Source: Adiantum capillus-veneris (Eukaryota > Streptophyta > Polypodiopsida > Polypodiales > Pteridaceae). Taken from it: a stretch of 64,000 nt of DNA. Positions 23,747 through 34,420 of this stretch are shown in pieces (position 1 is the first letter of the stretch; each line of letters begins with the position of its first letter). The position numbers and the translations under genes were made by a program. The notes under the pieces were generated by a model. That model was given only the letters and a program-made list of their open reading frames with translations, was not told the origin of the DNA and ran no database searches. The stretch covers positions 113,012,469-113,076,468 of the forward strand of contig CM043951.1 in NCBI GenBank assembly GCA_014529385.2. Direction: 5' to 3'.

Positions 23747-25908
23747 TCTTCAGTTTCTTCAGCTGTAGAGTTAGAGGGTTCTCCCTCTTTTGGAATGTCT
23801 AGCATGAATTTTGGGTCAAACCTAAGAAAGTACCTCTTCAGTCTCCATCCATTGACTCTAGTCTTGTGAATTCTCCCATCTGCCTCCATCATCTTATAGC
23901 TGCGGTTGTCGTAGCACTTCTTGATGATGAATGGTCCTTCCCATCTGGGTTGATATTTCTTATCCTTCCTGGTATCGAATCTGTTGTCGTATTGCATCAC
24001 TAACATGCCTTTTTCCAGTCCTTTCTCTTTAAGCCCTTGATTGAAAGTGAGTCGGCGTTGTTCTGCCTGTGCTGCATAGTGATTGATTGCTTCTTCCCTA
24101 TCTAGTTGTAGTCTCTCTAGATCCAAGATGTGGTTTCTAAGGTTTACGATTGGGCGGTGGGTCTGGCTGGCCAAGACTTGTAAGCTGGCTATTTGTACGT
24201 CAATGGGTAGAATTGCCTCCTTCCCATAAACTAGATGGAAAGGGGTGAAACCTAGTGATGTTCGGAACATTGTTCTGTAGGCCCAAAGAGCTGCCATGAG
24301 ATGTTTATCCCAATCTCCTGTATGGTTGTTCACCTGTTTTGTGATGATCTTGCAAATCATTCCATTTACCTTCTCTACCAGACCATTGCATTGTGGATAG
24401 TATGGTGTGGAATGCCGACGTGTGATGCCTAACTTCTTCATCAGTTCTCCTACCACATCACCTCTGAATCCTGGTCCTCTATCTGATATTATCTCAAGAG
24501 GAGTGCCAAAACGGCAAACGATATGCTCAAAAATGAACTTTGCCACCTCTTGGGCTGTAATGCGGGTGGTGGCCATTGCTTCTGCCCATTGCGTCATGTA
24601 GTCTACCCCCACTATGATGTACAGCTTACCTGATTGGGCGCTTGGTAAGGGACCAATTGCATCTATTCCCCATTTCTCAAACGGACCATATGAAATGATA
24701 GGGGTTTGTGGCTCGTAGGTTAGCGTGCGATCACTGGCCACTTGACAAGCCTTACATGTTTTACACCAATGGTGTACATCTCTGTTCAAACTAGGCCAAA
24801 AGTATCCTGCTTGTAGAATCTTCCTACTAGTGATATATAAAGCAAAATGACCACCGCAGACGCCATCATGGCAGCTTGAGATTACCTCGGTGATTTCACT
24901 GGAGGTTGGCACCCGCCTGAGAATTTGATCTTTGCCCTTACAATACAAGTGGTCGTCTATAAGGCGGTACCTAGTAGCCTTCCTTACCAGCCATTTTTTT
25001 TGGCCTTTGGTGTGTCCTGTTGGAGGTTCTCTTGTATTCAAAAAGTTGATGATATCCGGCATAGCATCACTGCCTTGGAAGAGGGGTAGCTTTAATTTGA
25101 TTGCTCCTATGGAAACATCTTGTATTCTTTCTTTAGCTAGTGCATCTGCCTCTTGATTTTCTGCTCTAGGAATATGGAAGAGCCTTACTGCTTCAAACTT
25201 TTTCAGAATGTCCTTAACTTGGCGAAGTTGACCAAGTAAAACTTGATTTTTGCACTCCCAGGTGCCATTTATATGCCTTATCAAAAGCAAAGCGTCGCCG
25301 AACACATTCAAGAGCTGAATTTTTTGTGAAATACATTGTTCCAGCCCAAGGATTAGGACTGCATATTCTGCCTCATTGTTAGAGTGGGAGTGTAATAACT
25401 GCCCCATGGAGAATACTCTTTCCAGCTGTTCATTGAAAATGACCATGCCTGTTGCAGACTGATCCATTGTTCTCTTGTATGCTCCGTCAAAGAAAAGAGA
25501 GTGAGCTCTCTCTAGCTTAGGGCTCTCTTTATCTGGTGTTCCTTCCTTTGCTTCCGTGTTGACCTTCATCTTCTTCTCGTAGTGGCGATGAGTGAGAATT
25601 CCTGCTAGACTAGCCTTGGTGGAGTTTTCTACTTGCATGGTGTAATCAAACTCTTGTAGTCTAATTAACCACTTTGAGATCCTAGATGAGACATCCATGT
25701 GTCTCATTACATAAGGGAAAACTTCTTCCATTGTCAGGATTACAAATAGTCTAGGCAAGAGATAGGAGCGAAATTTTGTGGTAGCAAACATTAGTGCCAG
25801 AACCATGTGTTCTACTTCGGTGAATCCCTTCTCTGATGGGGTCATGACTCGACTAGAGAAGTAAATAGGGCGCATGAAAGAAGTTTTGGGATCTTTTTGC
25901 ATTAGCAC
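23731..25908 (-). CDS. Level 1 pol: RNase H, second (archaeal-type) RNase H and integrase
   Basis: An open frame of 725 codons. Residues 1-110 are the RT-linked RNase H region (MTPSEKGFTEVEHMVLAL..FRSYL). Residues 135-260 form a second RNase H with D141 (FFDGA), E181 (NNEAEY), D205 (FGDALL) and D255 (QEADALA), the layout of the extra archaeal-type RNase H of Tat elements. Integrase follows: zinc-binding H347, H354, C385, C388, and catalytic D416 (GIDAIGP), D476 (SDRGPGF) and E512 (GLVEKVNG), a D-35-E spacing. A PRWEGPF C-terminal module has no chromodomain after it. The frame is intact but offset from RT by a one-base change near 25,905, so it could not be made as part of Pol. Its first Met is internal to the original polyprotein. 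Confidence 0.92.
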   Translation of the reverse strand: MLMQKDPKTSFMRPIYFSSRVMTPSEKGFTEVEHMVLALMFATTKFRSYLLPRLFVILTMEEVFPYVMRHMDVSSRISKWLIRLQEFDYTMQVENSTKASLAGILTHRHYEKKMKVNTEAKEGTPDKESPKLERAHSLFFDGAYKRTMDQSATGMVIFNEQLERVFSMGQLLHSHSNNEAEYAVLILGLEQCISQKIQLLNVFGDALLLIRHINGTWECKNQVLLGQLRQVKDILKKFEAVRLFHIPRAENQEADALAKERIQDVSIGAIKLKLPLFQGSDAMPDIINFLNTREPPTGHTKGQKKWLVRKATRYRLIDDHLYCKGKDQILRRVPTSSEITEVISSCHDGVCGGHFALYITSRKILQAGYFWPSLNRDVHHWCKTCKACQVASDRTLTYEPQTPIISYGPFEKWGIDAIGPLPSAQSGKLYIIVGVDYMTQWAEAMATTRITAQEVAKFIFEHIVCRFGTPLEIISDRGPGFRGDVVGELMKKLGITRRHSTPYYPQCNGLVEKVNGMICKIITKQVNNHTGDWDKHLMAALWAYRTMFRTSLGFTPFHLVYGKEAILPIDVQIASLQVLASQTHRPIVNLRNHILDLERLQLDREEAINHYAAQAEQRRLTFNQGLKEKGLEKGMLVMQYDNRFDTRKDKKYQPRWEGPFIIKKCYDNRSYKMMEADGRIHKTRVNGWRLKRYFLRFDPKFMLDIPKEGEPSNSTAEETEEGLEA

Positions 25909-26462
25909 AGAGTATTATTTCCCACACTAGGGTTCACATAGAATGGCTCATCCCACTTAGGAGGTGAAATAGTGGGGAGCTTAGATAGGACTTGCTTTAC
26001 CTCAGTAAAATGCTGCTCATTCTCTTCACTCCATGAGAAAATATCCCTTTGGGTGAGTTGTTGTAGGGGAAGGACCACTTGAGATAGCAGGTGAATGAAC
26101 CTGCTTAAATATCTTACCTTCTGAAGGAAAGAAACCAACTGCTTGGTGGTGGTGGGAGATGATAATGATACCAGAGCCTGAATTTTTCTAGGGTCAGCCT
26201 CGATCCCTTTTGCTGAAATTACATGACCAAGGAGAGTGACCTTGTTCTCACCAATGTGACACTTGTCCACGTTGAGTTGGCCACCCAGGGTTTGTAGCCT
26301 GGTTAAGCCATCATAGACTTTGCTTAGATGAAGGGCTCGTGAGCTATAGATGCAAAAATCATCTATGAAAACCCGTATTGATGTTCCAAAGAAGGGTTGG
26401 AAAACAGAGGTCACATAGCGTTGAAATGTGGCTGGGGCGTTGGTGAGGCCAAATGGCATCAC
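25902..26462 (-). pseudogene. Level 1 pol: RT palm and thumb
   Basis: Begins inside the RT motif VMPFGLTNAPATFQR. The catalytic block reads VFIDDFCIYS, with the invariant Asp pair kept where most Ty3/gypsy RTs have Y-L/V-D-D. LNVDKCHIG..VTLLGHVISAKGI is the post-palm 'K..F....v.flGh' block. It is in the same frame as the upstream RT part but separated from it by a TAG at about 26,532, and it ends at the frameshift near 25,905 before RNase H. This is the core polymerase for copying the RNA genome. Confidence 0.85.
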
Positions 26463-27002
26463 TGTGTAGGCAAAACATCCCCAAGGTGTGATGAAGGTTG
26501 TCTTCTTCTGATCCTCCTCCGCAATGCTAATCTAGAAGTATCCTGAGTAGCCATCGCATACTCTGTAGCATTCGTGACCTGCCACTTCATTGAGTATTTC
26601 ATCCTGGAATGGGAGGGGAAAATGGTCCCTCTTCGTGGCTTCATTGAGAGGTTTATAATCCACACAGACTCCCCATTTACCATTTTTTTTTGGTGTGACT
26701 ACTACTGGGGAGACCCATTCTGAGTCTTCGACAGGGTAGATGAAACCTGCTTGTAGCAAATTCCTTACTTCTTTAAGCAATGCCTCTTGTTGAATTACTC
26801 CAAGTCTTCTGAGCTTCTGTACTACGGGTTTACTACCTTCCTTGAGCTTTATGTGGTGCTGCACTATTGTAATCCCCGTGATCTTATCATAGCCATCAAT
26901 GAACAAAGTAGTGAAGTTGCCTAACATGGAGACATACTCCTTTCTCTCTTCATTGGTTAACTCTTTTGAGAGCATTTGTTGTAGCTTACCTGAATCCTCC
27001 AA
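26459..27002 (-). pseudogene. Level 1 pol: RT fingers and first palm motifs
   Basis: Reads HIKLKEGSKPV..KLRRL (start of RT), VVTPKKNGKWGVCVDYKPLN, HFPLPFQDEIL and VCDGYSGYF, the successive RT motifs of Ty3/gypsy elements. A TAG then replaces the expected Gln codon of the GY.QI motif (CAG to TAG is a single transition). After it, conceptual reading continues in frame with KTTFITPWGCFAY into the next RT part. A further in-frame TGA near 27,036 separates it from protease. Confidence 0.85.
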
Positions 27003-27035
27003 TGATTTCTTACCTGATGGTCCCTCTTCGTTTGC

Positions 27036-27354
27036 TCAGGTTGCTTCAGATTGTGTTAATCTGTTTGGGTCTTTAAGAATGACTCCCATTACTTTGATGC
27101 TACTCTCACTCCCATCGGTGGTGGTTGTGTCTTCTCCTGAGGTAGACGAGGATTCATTGGTGGAATCGTCTTCTGAAGCCTCCAAGATCATATTGCGCTG
27201 CTTTCTAGTCCTCATGTCGTAGAATATGGACTTCCCTTTAGCATCCTTCATCTGGATCATCCCTGTGCTCCAGTCTTGTTTTGCTTCCATGGCCATAAGC
27301 CAAGGCCTTCGAAGAATGATGGGGTAGCCCTCCCCTTTGTGTGGCATGATGAAG
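27036..27354 (-). pseudogene. Level 1 protease C-terminal half (3' side of the insertion)
   Basis: Reads MPHKGEGYPIILRRPWLMAMEAKQDWSTG. This is the second half of the retropepsin domain, where the usual ILGRPW is ILRRPW. An acidic Ser/Thr-rich linker to RT follows. The N-terminal half lies at 48,608-48,868(-). The level 2 tandem is inserted between them, and the two halves align without gap to the uninterrupted protease at 1.8-2.0 kb. The sequence ends in an in-frame TGA. Confidence 0.8.
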
Positions 27355-27358
27355 ATGT
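27355..27358. repeat. Target-site duplication ATGT (left) of the level 2 tandem
   Basis: ATGT precedes LTR1 and recurs at 48717-48720 after LTR3. Confidence 0.8.
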
Positions 27359-28672
27359 TGATGGGGGCTTTTCACAAGCCAAGCTCCCATACCCCTCTTC
27401 TCTCGTCCCCACCCCATGAAAACCCCCTCTTAGGGAGGGAGTGATAAAAGGCATTGGAAAAAGTAAGAAGAAAATAAAGTATGATTATGTAAATATATAA
27501 GAAAGGTAAAATAGGCCACCTCATGCCTGCGGGGTAGCCCATCCCCACCTTGCCTCCTTTTTCTTCACTGTTCCCCAGCCGGGTGTCCCTTTTCCTCTCC
27601 TCCACTCAAAAGGTCAAACCCCTCTCTCTTCCCCTTGTCCTTTCTCCTTTCTCTCTCCCTTCAAGCTACCCCACCTCTCACCAATAATGCATTATAACTC
27701 ACCAATAATGCACCCTAACTCACATGCAACTTATGCTATCTTCCAAAACAGTATACCCCACCCCCCTTTTCTCTCTCCTACACTCTCCCATGATCCAAAT
27801 ATCCCCCTCTCTCTCTAAAATTCGAAATCTCTCTTGTATTGTAGCCAGATGGCCTCCCCCACACTCACACACACTTAGTTTCACTGAAAAAGGTGCCCAC
27901 AGACCCATCCCCACCCAGTGGTTACCTGATTTTCTTGTGTTCACACACATCTGCACACAGATTCACCTCTTAACACACTCCCCTCTCTCCCCTCTTGTAA
28001 TTACTTTATTCTCCATGTCACCTCTCACTTTTTTTCATCAACCCATCTCTCTCTCTTAGTCTCTCTCTCATGAAACTGCTGTTCTGGCACATATACACAC
28101 AGCCAGACAAGTGGGGCCCACAGTCACATGGCCTATGTAGATAATGATTTCTTCATTTCTAAATTCTCGAATTTCTCCCCCCTCCTCCCCTATATAAAGA
28201 GGGGTCACCATCACACTAAATACACACACCATCACCAACGAGTACACTATGCACTGTGTGTGCCTAGTGCACACACACACACCCACACCATCACCATCAC
28301 CGCAATCACCATGCTCGTCTTGAGCATGACCTCTACACCCTTGGGCTATTGAAGATGAAGGGAAACTAAATGAAGGATGATGGTCGTAACCCGCGCGCGA
28401 GTCTTCGCCATCAACTCCCACCTATCCACCATGTGCTCTACCACTCTCTCCCTTCTCATTCCCCTACCCTATTCTTCCCATTTCATCGCCTTATTCTCTA
28501 AATAAAGCTTGAGGTTTTGTGAGTATGTTTTCTTGCAATGTTTTGCCCATGTGAGGTGTGCGGAATCGCCACCTAGTCTTGTGTTTTGGAGTGAGCTTGT
28601 GTATGTGTGAAGGGTGTGCGGATTCGCCATCCTTTTGTGGTGCCTAAGTACTAAGCCGCTATACCCCCTCCC

Positions 28673-28721
<49 letters not shown>

Positions 28722-28933
28722 TGATCTCATTCCCTTTCCTCTTCATCATTACTCCCAAGCATCCATCTCTCTTGGATGAAAACTTTGTTATGGTGGTGTG
28801 TTGTTTGCGTCCTAGCCGCTGAAGCTAGGTGGTGCCCCCCCCTGTTTGTTTACCATGACAAGCTCGAGGCGCGCCATTTGGTCCCCGGTGTTTTAGAGGC
28901 CGTCGGGGTTCGGGGTTCGCTTTGCTCCCGTCA
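27359..28933 (+). mobile_element. Level 2 LTR1
   Basis: Starts TGATGGG and ends CCCGTCA. TATATAAAG at 28191-28199 is a good TATA box. AATAAA at 28501-28506 is the likely polyadenylation signal. These give a U3-R-U5 layout of roughly 860/310/420 bp. A pair of GGTGTGCGGAATCGCCACC-like motifs (near 28554 and 28613) and a (CT)n tract (28676-28720) lie in U5. ORFs called in it have no protein features. Confidence 0.92.
28191..28199 (+). promoter_or_regulatory. TATA box in LTR1
   Basis: TATATAAAG sits in a C-rich context about 310 bp upstream of AATAAA. LTR2 keeps it (33627-33635). LTR3 has TATGTAAAG (48000-48008). Confidence 0.7.
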
Positions 28934-28935
28934 TT

Positions 28936-28953
28936 TGGTGCCCCCACTGAGGA
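28936..28953 (+). promoter_or_regulatory. Primer binding site, level 2 copy 1
   Basis: TGGTGCCCCCACTGAGGA begins two bases after LTR1. The complement would be a tRNA 3' end ...GGGGGCACCA. The tRNA is not identified. Confidence 0.75.
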
Positions 28954-28980
28954 GGGCTTTCTAAGACCCTTCAATTTACA

Positions 28981-29966
28981 ATGCTGAAAGTGACGCCACT
29001 ATCAATCATGGACGAATGGCTGAAGGAATTTTTTAACTGGAAGACGGAAGAAGAAGAGACGAAGGAGGCAATAGCCGCCTTCATTGAGGTGCTACTGCTA
29101 GGCTGGAGTGTTGTCAGCATTCAAGAGGTAAATTCTCTATCTCGTGTTGCTCGTTCTAACTATAAATTGAGAGCATCAGGTGGGAGGTCGGTGAAGTGCC
29201 ATCACTATTGTCAACCAAGGCACACTGTCAATGAGTGCCAACAACGAAGACAGCGAAAGGGCTGAAGTCATCTACATCGACATTCATCACAAAGAAGTCA
29301 TTCACATCAAGGAAGGGAAGCAAACGGTGAGACCTATTTTCCCTAAAGAAACTATAGTTAAAGTTATAACTCCAAAGTGGCCTAAAGGGGCTGCTCGAGC
29401 CAAAGGCAACGAGAAGATAAGACAGTCTGGAAACACATGACCCCGAAGGGAGAAGCACCTGGCCAAGCAAGTGCTTCAAGCTCAGAAAGCCGGGTTGTAC
29501 CCAGTTTGCCAAAGAGGAAGTCATCCGAAGCTAAGCGGCGAAAGGTCGCCTACCGGTTTGCACGACGCATGCGAGTGCTACCAATCCACTTCGACAATCC
29601 GGAAGAAGAAGTGGTAAGAAGATTCCCATGTCCTAGAGAGGAGTGGTTCGGCTACTGCTCTCGCTGTTTTGGAAAGAGAGTGGAGGATCTTCCTCCTCTC
29701 CTGGTACAACTTATCTTGAAGAAGCTCTCTACCACGGGAGAAACCCAGTGGCTGGGGACGAGTTGCAACTGAATGGAGTAGAATTCATGCAACACGCCGA
29801 CTACGGAAATTACCTGCAATTGTTGTTAGCCAAGAGGCTGGGAGTGGTCAAACGTGTCGCCATCACCCCGTACGCGCTGAGCAACGAAGGAAAGGTAGAG
29901 CCCATGAAAGGCGACGACCTCTTGTGGATGTGCCGACTCATCGACACTGGCACGATAAGATTATAA
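28981..29966 (+). pseudogene. Level 2 copy 1: ORF0
   Basis: The N-terminal piece 29008-29265 starts MDEWLKEFFNWKTEEEE and carries a zinc knuckle, KCHHYCQPRHTVNEC, in which the second cysteine is Tyr (copy 2 has Cys). The C-terminal pieces 29437-29772 and 29643-29966 read LPIHFDNPEEEVVRRFPCPREEW, then a CSRCFGK pair, then LILKKLSTTGETQW and LGVVKRVAITPYALSNEG..MKGDDLLWMCRL. At least two frameshifts break it. The protein has no name. It is conserved in four copies in this window, which implies a past function in the life cycle. Confidence 0.6.
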
Positions 29967-30296
29967 GTAAGTATTTCATCCTCTGTGCATGATGGAAAAC
30001 GGGCCAACGGCATTCCCGTTCAGATTCTTGCAGCAGCATGTGAATATCTATGTAGATAGGAAAGTCTTCTACCAATAGAAGATCGTACACCTATTCGGTG
30101 CGGCGGTACTAGGAGAAATCCTCAATTCCCCGAACCGTGTCATTCTCCCGATATTAGATTACCATCATTCCTTTAATGTTTCTATCTTTATCTTGTTTTA
30201 ACCTATCCACCCACCCTTGTGAAAAGCTGCTATGAGCCGCACTGTTAATGTAATGTAAAAAAAAAAGAAAAAAAGAGGTTTGTAATTTCTTGAGTC

Positions 30297-31018
30297 ATGT
30301 CAAGTGTTTCTTTCCCCACGTTCAGTGGAAAGAAGGGAGAGGATCTCACCACCGACTTTTTGGATGATTTCGACATGGCTTGTATCGTCTCCAACAATGA
30401 TGATGATGCTTCACGACTTATAATTTTTCCTCTACTGATGAAAGTAGAGGCCAAGTCCTGGTATAATGCATTGCCCCAGCCACCAAGAATTCATGGGGTG
30501 TGTTAATGGCTATTTTTGTAAAGAGGTTTGGTGGAGGCACAACCTCGGAGAGGCTATCGCAGTTACTGACAGAATTAAAGCAGGGAGGCCTGCTGGAGTA
30601 TGCCACCTACGAGTCCAAATTTGTGGACTTATGGGAGAGATGGGTTGCCTCGCTGGAGGAAGGTGAAGGAGCGCCTAATTTCCTAAAGAAGGACCATTTC
30701 ATTGCTGGTCTATGGTCGCCGCTTAGAGAGAAGGTGAAGGGAAGGTTTCCTGCAACATATGAGTTGGCAGTCAAAGTAGCCCGCCTTAAAGACAAGAAGC
30801 TACTCATGCAAGCAAGAGTAAACGAGTCAGAGGAAACAAGCTCGGCCCAACCAACCCCAGTGACTGCAAAAGCCAATCATAGAGTCCAACCACAGGAGGC
30901 ATTAGAAGAGCAAGACCTGCTGAGTCGTATCACCACCCAACTAGAGAGTTTATCTGTGCATCTGGTGCAGCAAGGACATGCACCTGGCAGGAACCCAGAA
31001 CAAGGAAGAGGACAATGA
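30297..31018 (+). pseudogene. Level 2 copy 1: Gag capsid
   Basis: MSSVSFPTFSGKKGED to EAKSWYNALPQ (30297-30506), then a one-base deletion near 30480 relative to copy 2 (one A fewer). It continues in the second frame as FVKRFGGGTTSERL, YESKFVDLWERWV and LKDKKLLMQAR to GRGQ. It stops at TGA (31016-31018), the same codon as in copy 2. This is the particle capsid that would co-assemble with the autonomous family's Gag. Confidence 0.75.
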
Positions 31019-31831
31019 AGGCAGAACCCAGAGTACCACTGTTACAACTACGGGGAAGATGGCCATGAAATGTACCATTGCCCACACGTGAGGAGGCAGA
31101 ATTTCAATAGAGGGGGGAGACAGAATCAGATCTCTCCACCAAGAACACCACCGCCACTCAGGCAACCAATCCCACCTGCTCAAATCCCACCACCAGCGGT
31201 GCAACCACAGCTAGCCACACCAGTTCAATGCCAGTCACCAATGCAACCACCGCCACAATCACCACTTACAATCATCCTACGCCCACCATCAATTGGTACC
31301 CTCACACCAAGTATCATTGGTCTTGCAGAAGAGGTCAAGATGAAGGTAACCGAAGAAAGATCAAGTGAGAAGTTTATTCAAAGAACTGAAGCAGTGGAAC
31401 AAGAGGTTAAAGAATCAAAAGATGCTACCCAGGTGGGGGAGTTAAGTCAAGAAAATTGTGTTACAAATGTGAGTACATCTTTAACCTTGAATGAAATAGG
31501 CACCAAAGCGATCAATCGACAGCATTGGGCCATAAGCGCAAGAAGGTGTAAAGTGTTGATTAGGCCTCATCAGAGTAAGAGGAATGCAAAGGGCATGAAA
31601 GATGCAAGAGAAGAGGAAAACCAGCCTGTTAGCAAGGCTTTGCAGAAGATGGACAACATATCAAGCAAAGGGGAGGGCTTTGAAAACGGAAGCCTATGCA
31701 CCAGCATGGACCCAAGACAGTGTAGCAAGCTAAAGGAATCTTGCATCAAGGCAGTTTCACTAGAGGACCATAACAAAGAGGTAAGTATGACTGAAGGTTT
31801 GGAGTTGGATATTTCTCCAGAGGCTTGGTAG
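31019..31831 (+). pseudogene. Level 2 copy 1: nucleocapsid remnant plus captured linker
   Basis: In the same frame as capsid but after its TGA. A zinc knuckle is decayed to CYNYGEDGHEMYHC (second Cys to Tyr), followed by a proline-rich stretch homologous to the autonomous family. From about 31,330 similarity to Tat gag-pro ends. The remaining ~165 residues are a charged, unrecognised segment (EEVKMKVTEERSSEKF, later LNEIGTKAINRQHW). The protease is absent. It ends at TAG 31829-31831, also conserved in copy 2. Confidence 0.65.
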
Positions 31832-31846
31832 CCAAGCAAGATTTTA

Positions 31847-32530
31847 TTGTGTAGTGTTATAGACTTGGAGATGGGTAATGCCTCTAGTCTACTGAAAGAT
31901 GTTATAAACTTGGAGATGGGTAATGCCTCCAGTTTATGTGAGGATGTTCATATTAAGTTTGATGATCAATATGTTGTCAGCCTTTTAAGGATGTTCCAAA
32001 CTCCTCCACAACACAGCATTGTGTTTTCAAGGGATGCATCAGACCTATGGCTATGGCTAGCTGCTTTAACATATAGAGAGAAGATCAGCATGGAGATAAG
32101 AGAAAAGGAGCCATGGATAGACAAAAGCCTGATAGAATGCAAGAATGAAGACCTCATTCGCAATTTGGTACAATTTTTTACAAATAGTGCATCCTCTCTT
32201 TGGAGAAAGGTAAGTGGATTACGCTTGAATTTAAGCCGCAAGGTAGGTGGCTTGCTATTAGCATCAGTAAAGGAAGCTGACATGTTTGAGCACACCCAAA
32301 AGAAGCATGATATGCTTGCAGTTTTTTCTAGTCATGGCAGTAAGCAGGATTCTGAAGATAACTTGAGCTCACCACACCAACAAGGCGGCCATATATGGTG
32401 GATTCTTGGTACACTCTTGGGAATCATAATTTTCAGTTCTGTCTTTGCAGGAGCCAAGATGCTCATTTCCCCTCTCGCTACTGGATGTTACAAATTTGGT
32501 CCAATTTGGCATGCAAATTTTATTGTTTAG
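31847..32530 (+). pseudogene. Level 2 copy 1: membrane-segment ORF, truncated
   Basis: In frame with the preceding segment across the TAG. It encodes 227 residues with a ~22-residue hydrophobic stretch (WWILGTLLGIIIFSSVFAGA) near residue 190, then TAG at 32528-32530. In copy 2 that codon is CAG and the frame continues to 307 residues. The first 180 residues are soluble-looking, with LWLWLAALTYREK and LVQFFTNSASSLW. The product is not recognised. See copy 2 for the fuller description. Confidence 0.55.
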
Positions 32531-32771
32531 ACACTGCAGACAATGATCCTATTTTTCACTTGGGATCTAGGAGGACACTGGCACAAAGTTCTGGAAGCCA
32601 TGGGCTTCCCCTTTAATCAACCGACACTATTCCAAGGAACAAGTTATCGCTCGGACCTGTTACAGATTCATGCATATCCCAGAAATCTCACCAATGGCCA
32701 AATGGAATGGCTAGTTCAGAAGGCAACTCGATATCGGATCCTACAGCTAAGCGGAAGAAGAAACAGATGAG

Positions 32772-32811
32772 CTAGAGGCATGAATGCCTCTAGCCAAAAG
32801 GGGAGGGCTAA
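32772..32811 (+). promoter_or_regulatory. Hairpin and polypurine tract, copy 1
   Basis: CTAGAGGCAT and ATGCCTCTAG form perfect 10-bp arms around a GA loop. CCAAAAGGGGAGGGCTAA follows directly before LTR2. Confidence 0.85.
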
Positions 32812-34096
32812 TGATGGGGGCTTTTCACAAGCCAAGCTCCCATACGCCTCTTCTCTCGTCCCCACCCCATGAAAACCCCCTCTTAGGGAGGGAGTGATAA
32901 AAGGCATTGGAAAAAGTATGATTATGTAAATATATAAGAAAGGTAAATAGGCCACCTCATGCCTGCGGGGTAGCCCATCCCCACCTTGCCTCCTTTTTCT
33001 TCATTGTTGCCCCGCCGGGTGTCCCTTTTCCTCTCCTCCACTCAAAAGGTCAACCCCCTCTCTCTTCCCCTTGTCCTTTCTCCTTTCTCTCTCCCCTCAA
33101 GCTACCCCACCTCTCACCAATAATGCATTATAACTCACCAATAGTGCACCCTAACTCACATGCAACTTATGCTATCTTCCAAAACAGTATACCCCACCCC
33201 CCTTTTCTCTCTCCTACACTCTGCCATGATCCAAATACCCCCCTCTCTCTCTAAAATTCGAAATCTCTCTTGTCTTGTAGCCAGATGGCCTCCCCCACAC
33301 TCACACACACTCAGTTTCACTGAAAAAGGTGCCCACAGACCCATCCCCACCCAGTGGTTACCTGATTTTCTTGTGTTCACACACATCTGCACACAGATTC
33401 ACCTCTTAACACACTGCCCTCTCTCCCCTCTTGTAATTACTTTATTCTCCATGTCACCTCTCACTTTTTTTCATCAACCCATCTCTCTCTCTTAGTCTCT
33501 CTCTCATGAGACTGCTGTTCTAGCACATATACACACAGCCAGACAAGTGGGGCCCACAGTCACATGGCCTATGTAGATAATGATTTCTTCATTTCTAAAT
33601 TCTGGAATTTCTCCCCCCTCCTTCCCTATATAAAGAGGGGTCACCATCACACTAAATACACACACCATCACCAAAGAGTACACTATGCATTGTGTGTGCC
33701 TAGTGCACACACACACACCCACAGCATCACCATCACCGCAATCACCATGTTCGTCTTGAGCATGACCTCTACACCCTTGGGCTATTGAAAATGAAGGGAA
33801 ACTAAATGAAGGATGATGGCCGTAACCCTCGCGCGAGTCTTCGCTATCAACTCCCAACTATCCGCCATGTGCTCGACCACTCTCTCCCTTCTCATTCCCC
33901 TACCCTATGCTTCCCATTTCATCTCTTTATTCTCTAAATAAAGCTTGAGGTTTTGTGAGTATGTTTTCTTGCAATGTTTTGCCCATGTGAGGTGTGCGGA
34001 ATCGCCACCTAGTCTTGTGTTTTGGAGTGAGCTCGTGTATCTGCGAAGGGTGTGCGGATTCGCCATCCTTTTGTGGTTCATAAGTACTAAGCCACT

Positions 34097-34133
<37 letters not shown>

Positions 34134-34345
34134 TGATCTCATTCCCTTTCCTCTTGATCATTACTCCCAAGAATCCATCTCTCTTGGATGAAAACTTTGT
34201 TATGGTAGTGTATTGTTTGCGTCCTAGCCGCTGAAGCTAGGTGGTGCCCCCCCCTATTTGCTTACCATGACAGGTTCGAGGCGCGCCATTCGGTCCCCGG
34301 TGTTTTAGAGCCCGTCGGGGTTCGGGGTTCGCTTTGCTCCCATCA
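32812..34345 (+). mobile_element. Level 2 LTR2 (shared middle LTR)
   Basis: TGATGGG..CCCATCA, 1534 bp, with perfect 7-bp terminal inverted repeats. TATATAAAG at 33627 and AATAAA at 33937-33942. It is preceded by a polypurine tract and followed by a primer site (34348-34365), so it serves as 3' LTR of copy 1 and 5' LTR of copy 2. No target duplication is present at its edges. Confidence 0.92.
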
Positions 34346-34420
34346 TTTGGTGCCCCCATTGAGGAGGGCTTTCTAAGACCCTTCAGTTTACAATGCTGAA
34401 AGTGACGCCCACTATCAATC

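Noticed and set aside
27720-28421. Conserved small ORFs in the level 2 LTRs (for example 111, 117 and 78 codons, repeated in LTR2 and LTR3)
   Set aside because: They are conserved only because the LTRs are copies; opposite-strand frames are equally open and no domain is seen.
28936-28953. Naming the primer tRNA of the Tat-like family
   Set aside because: The complement implies an acceptor end ...GGGGGCACCA that I could not match confidently to a plant cytosolic tRNA.
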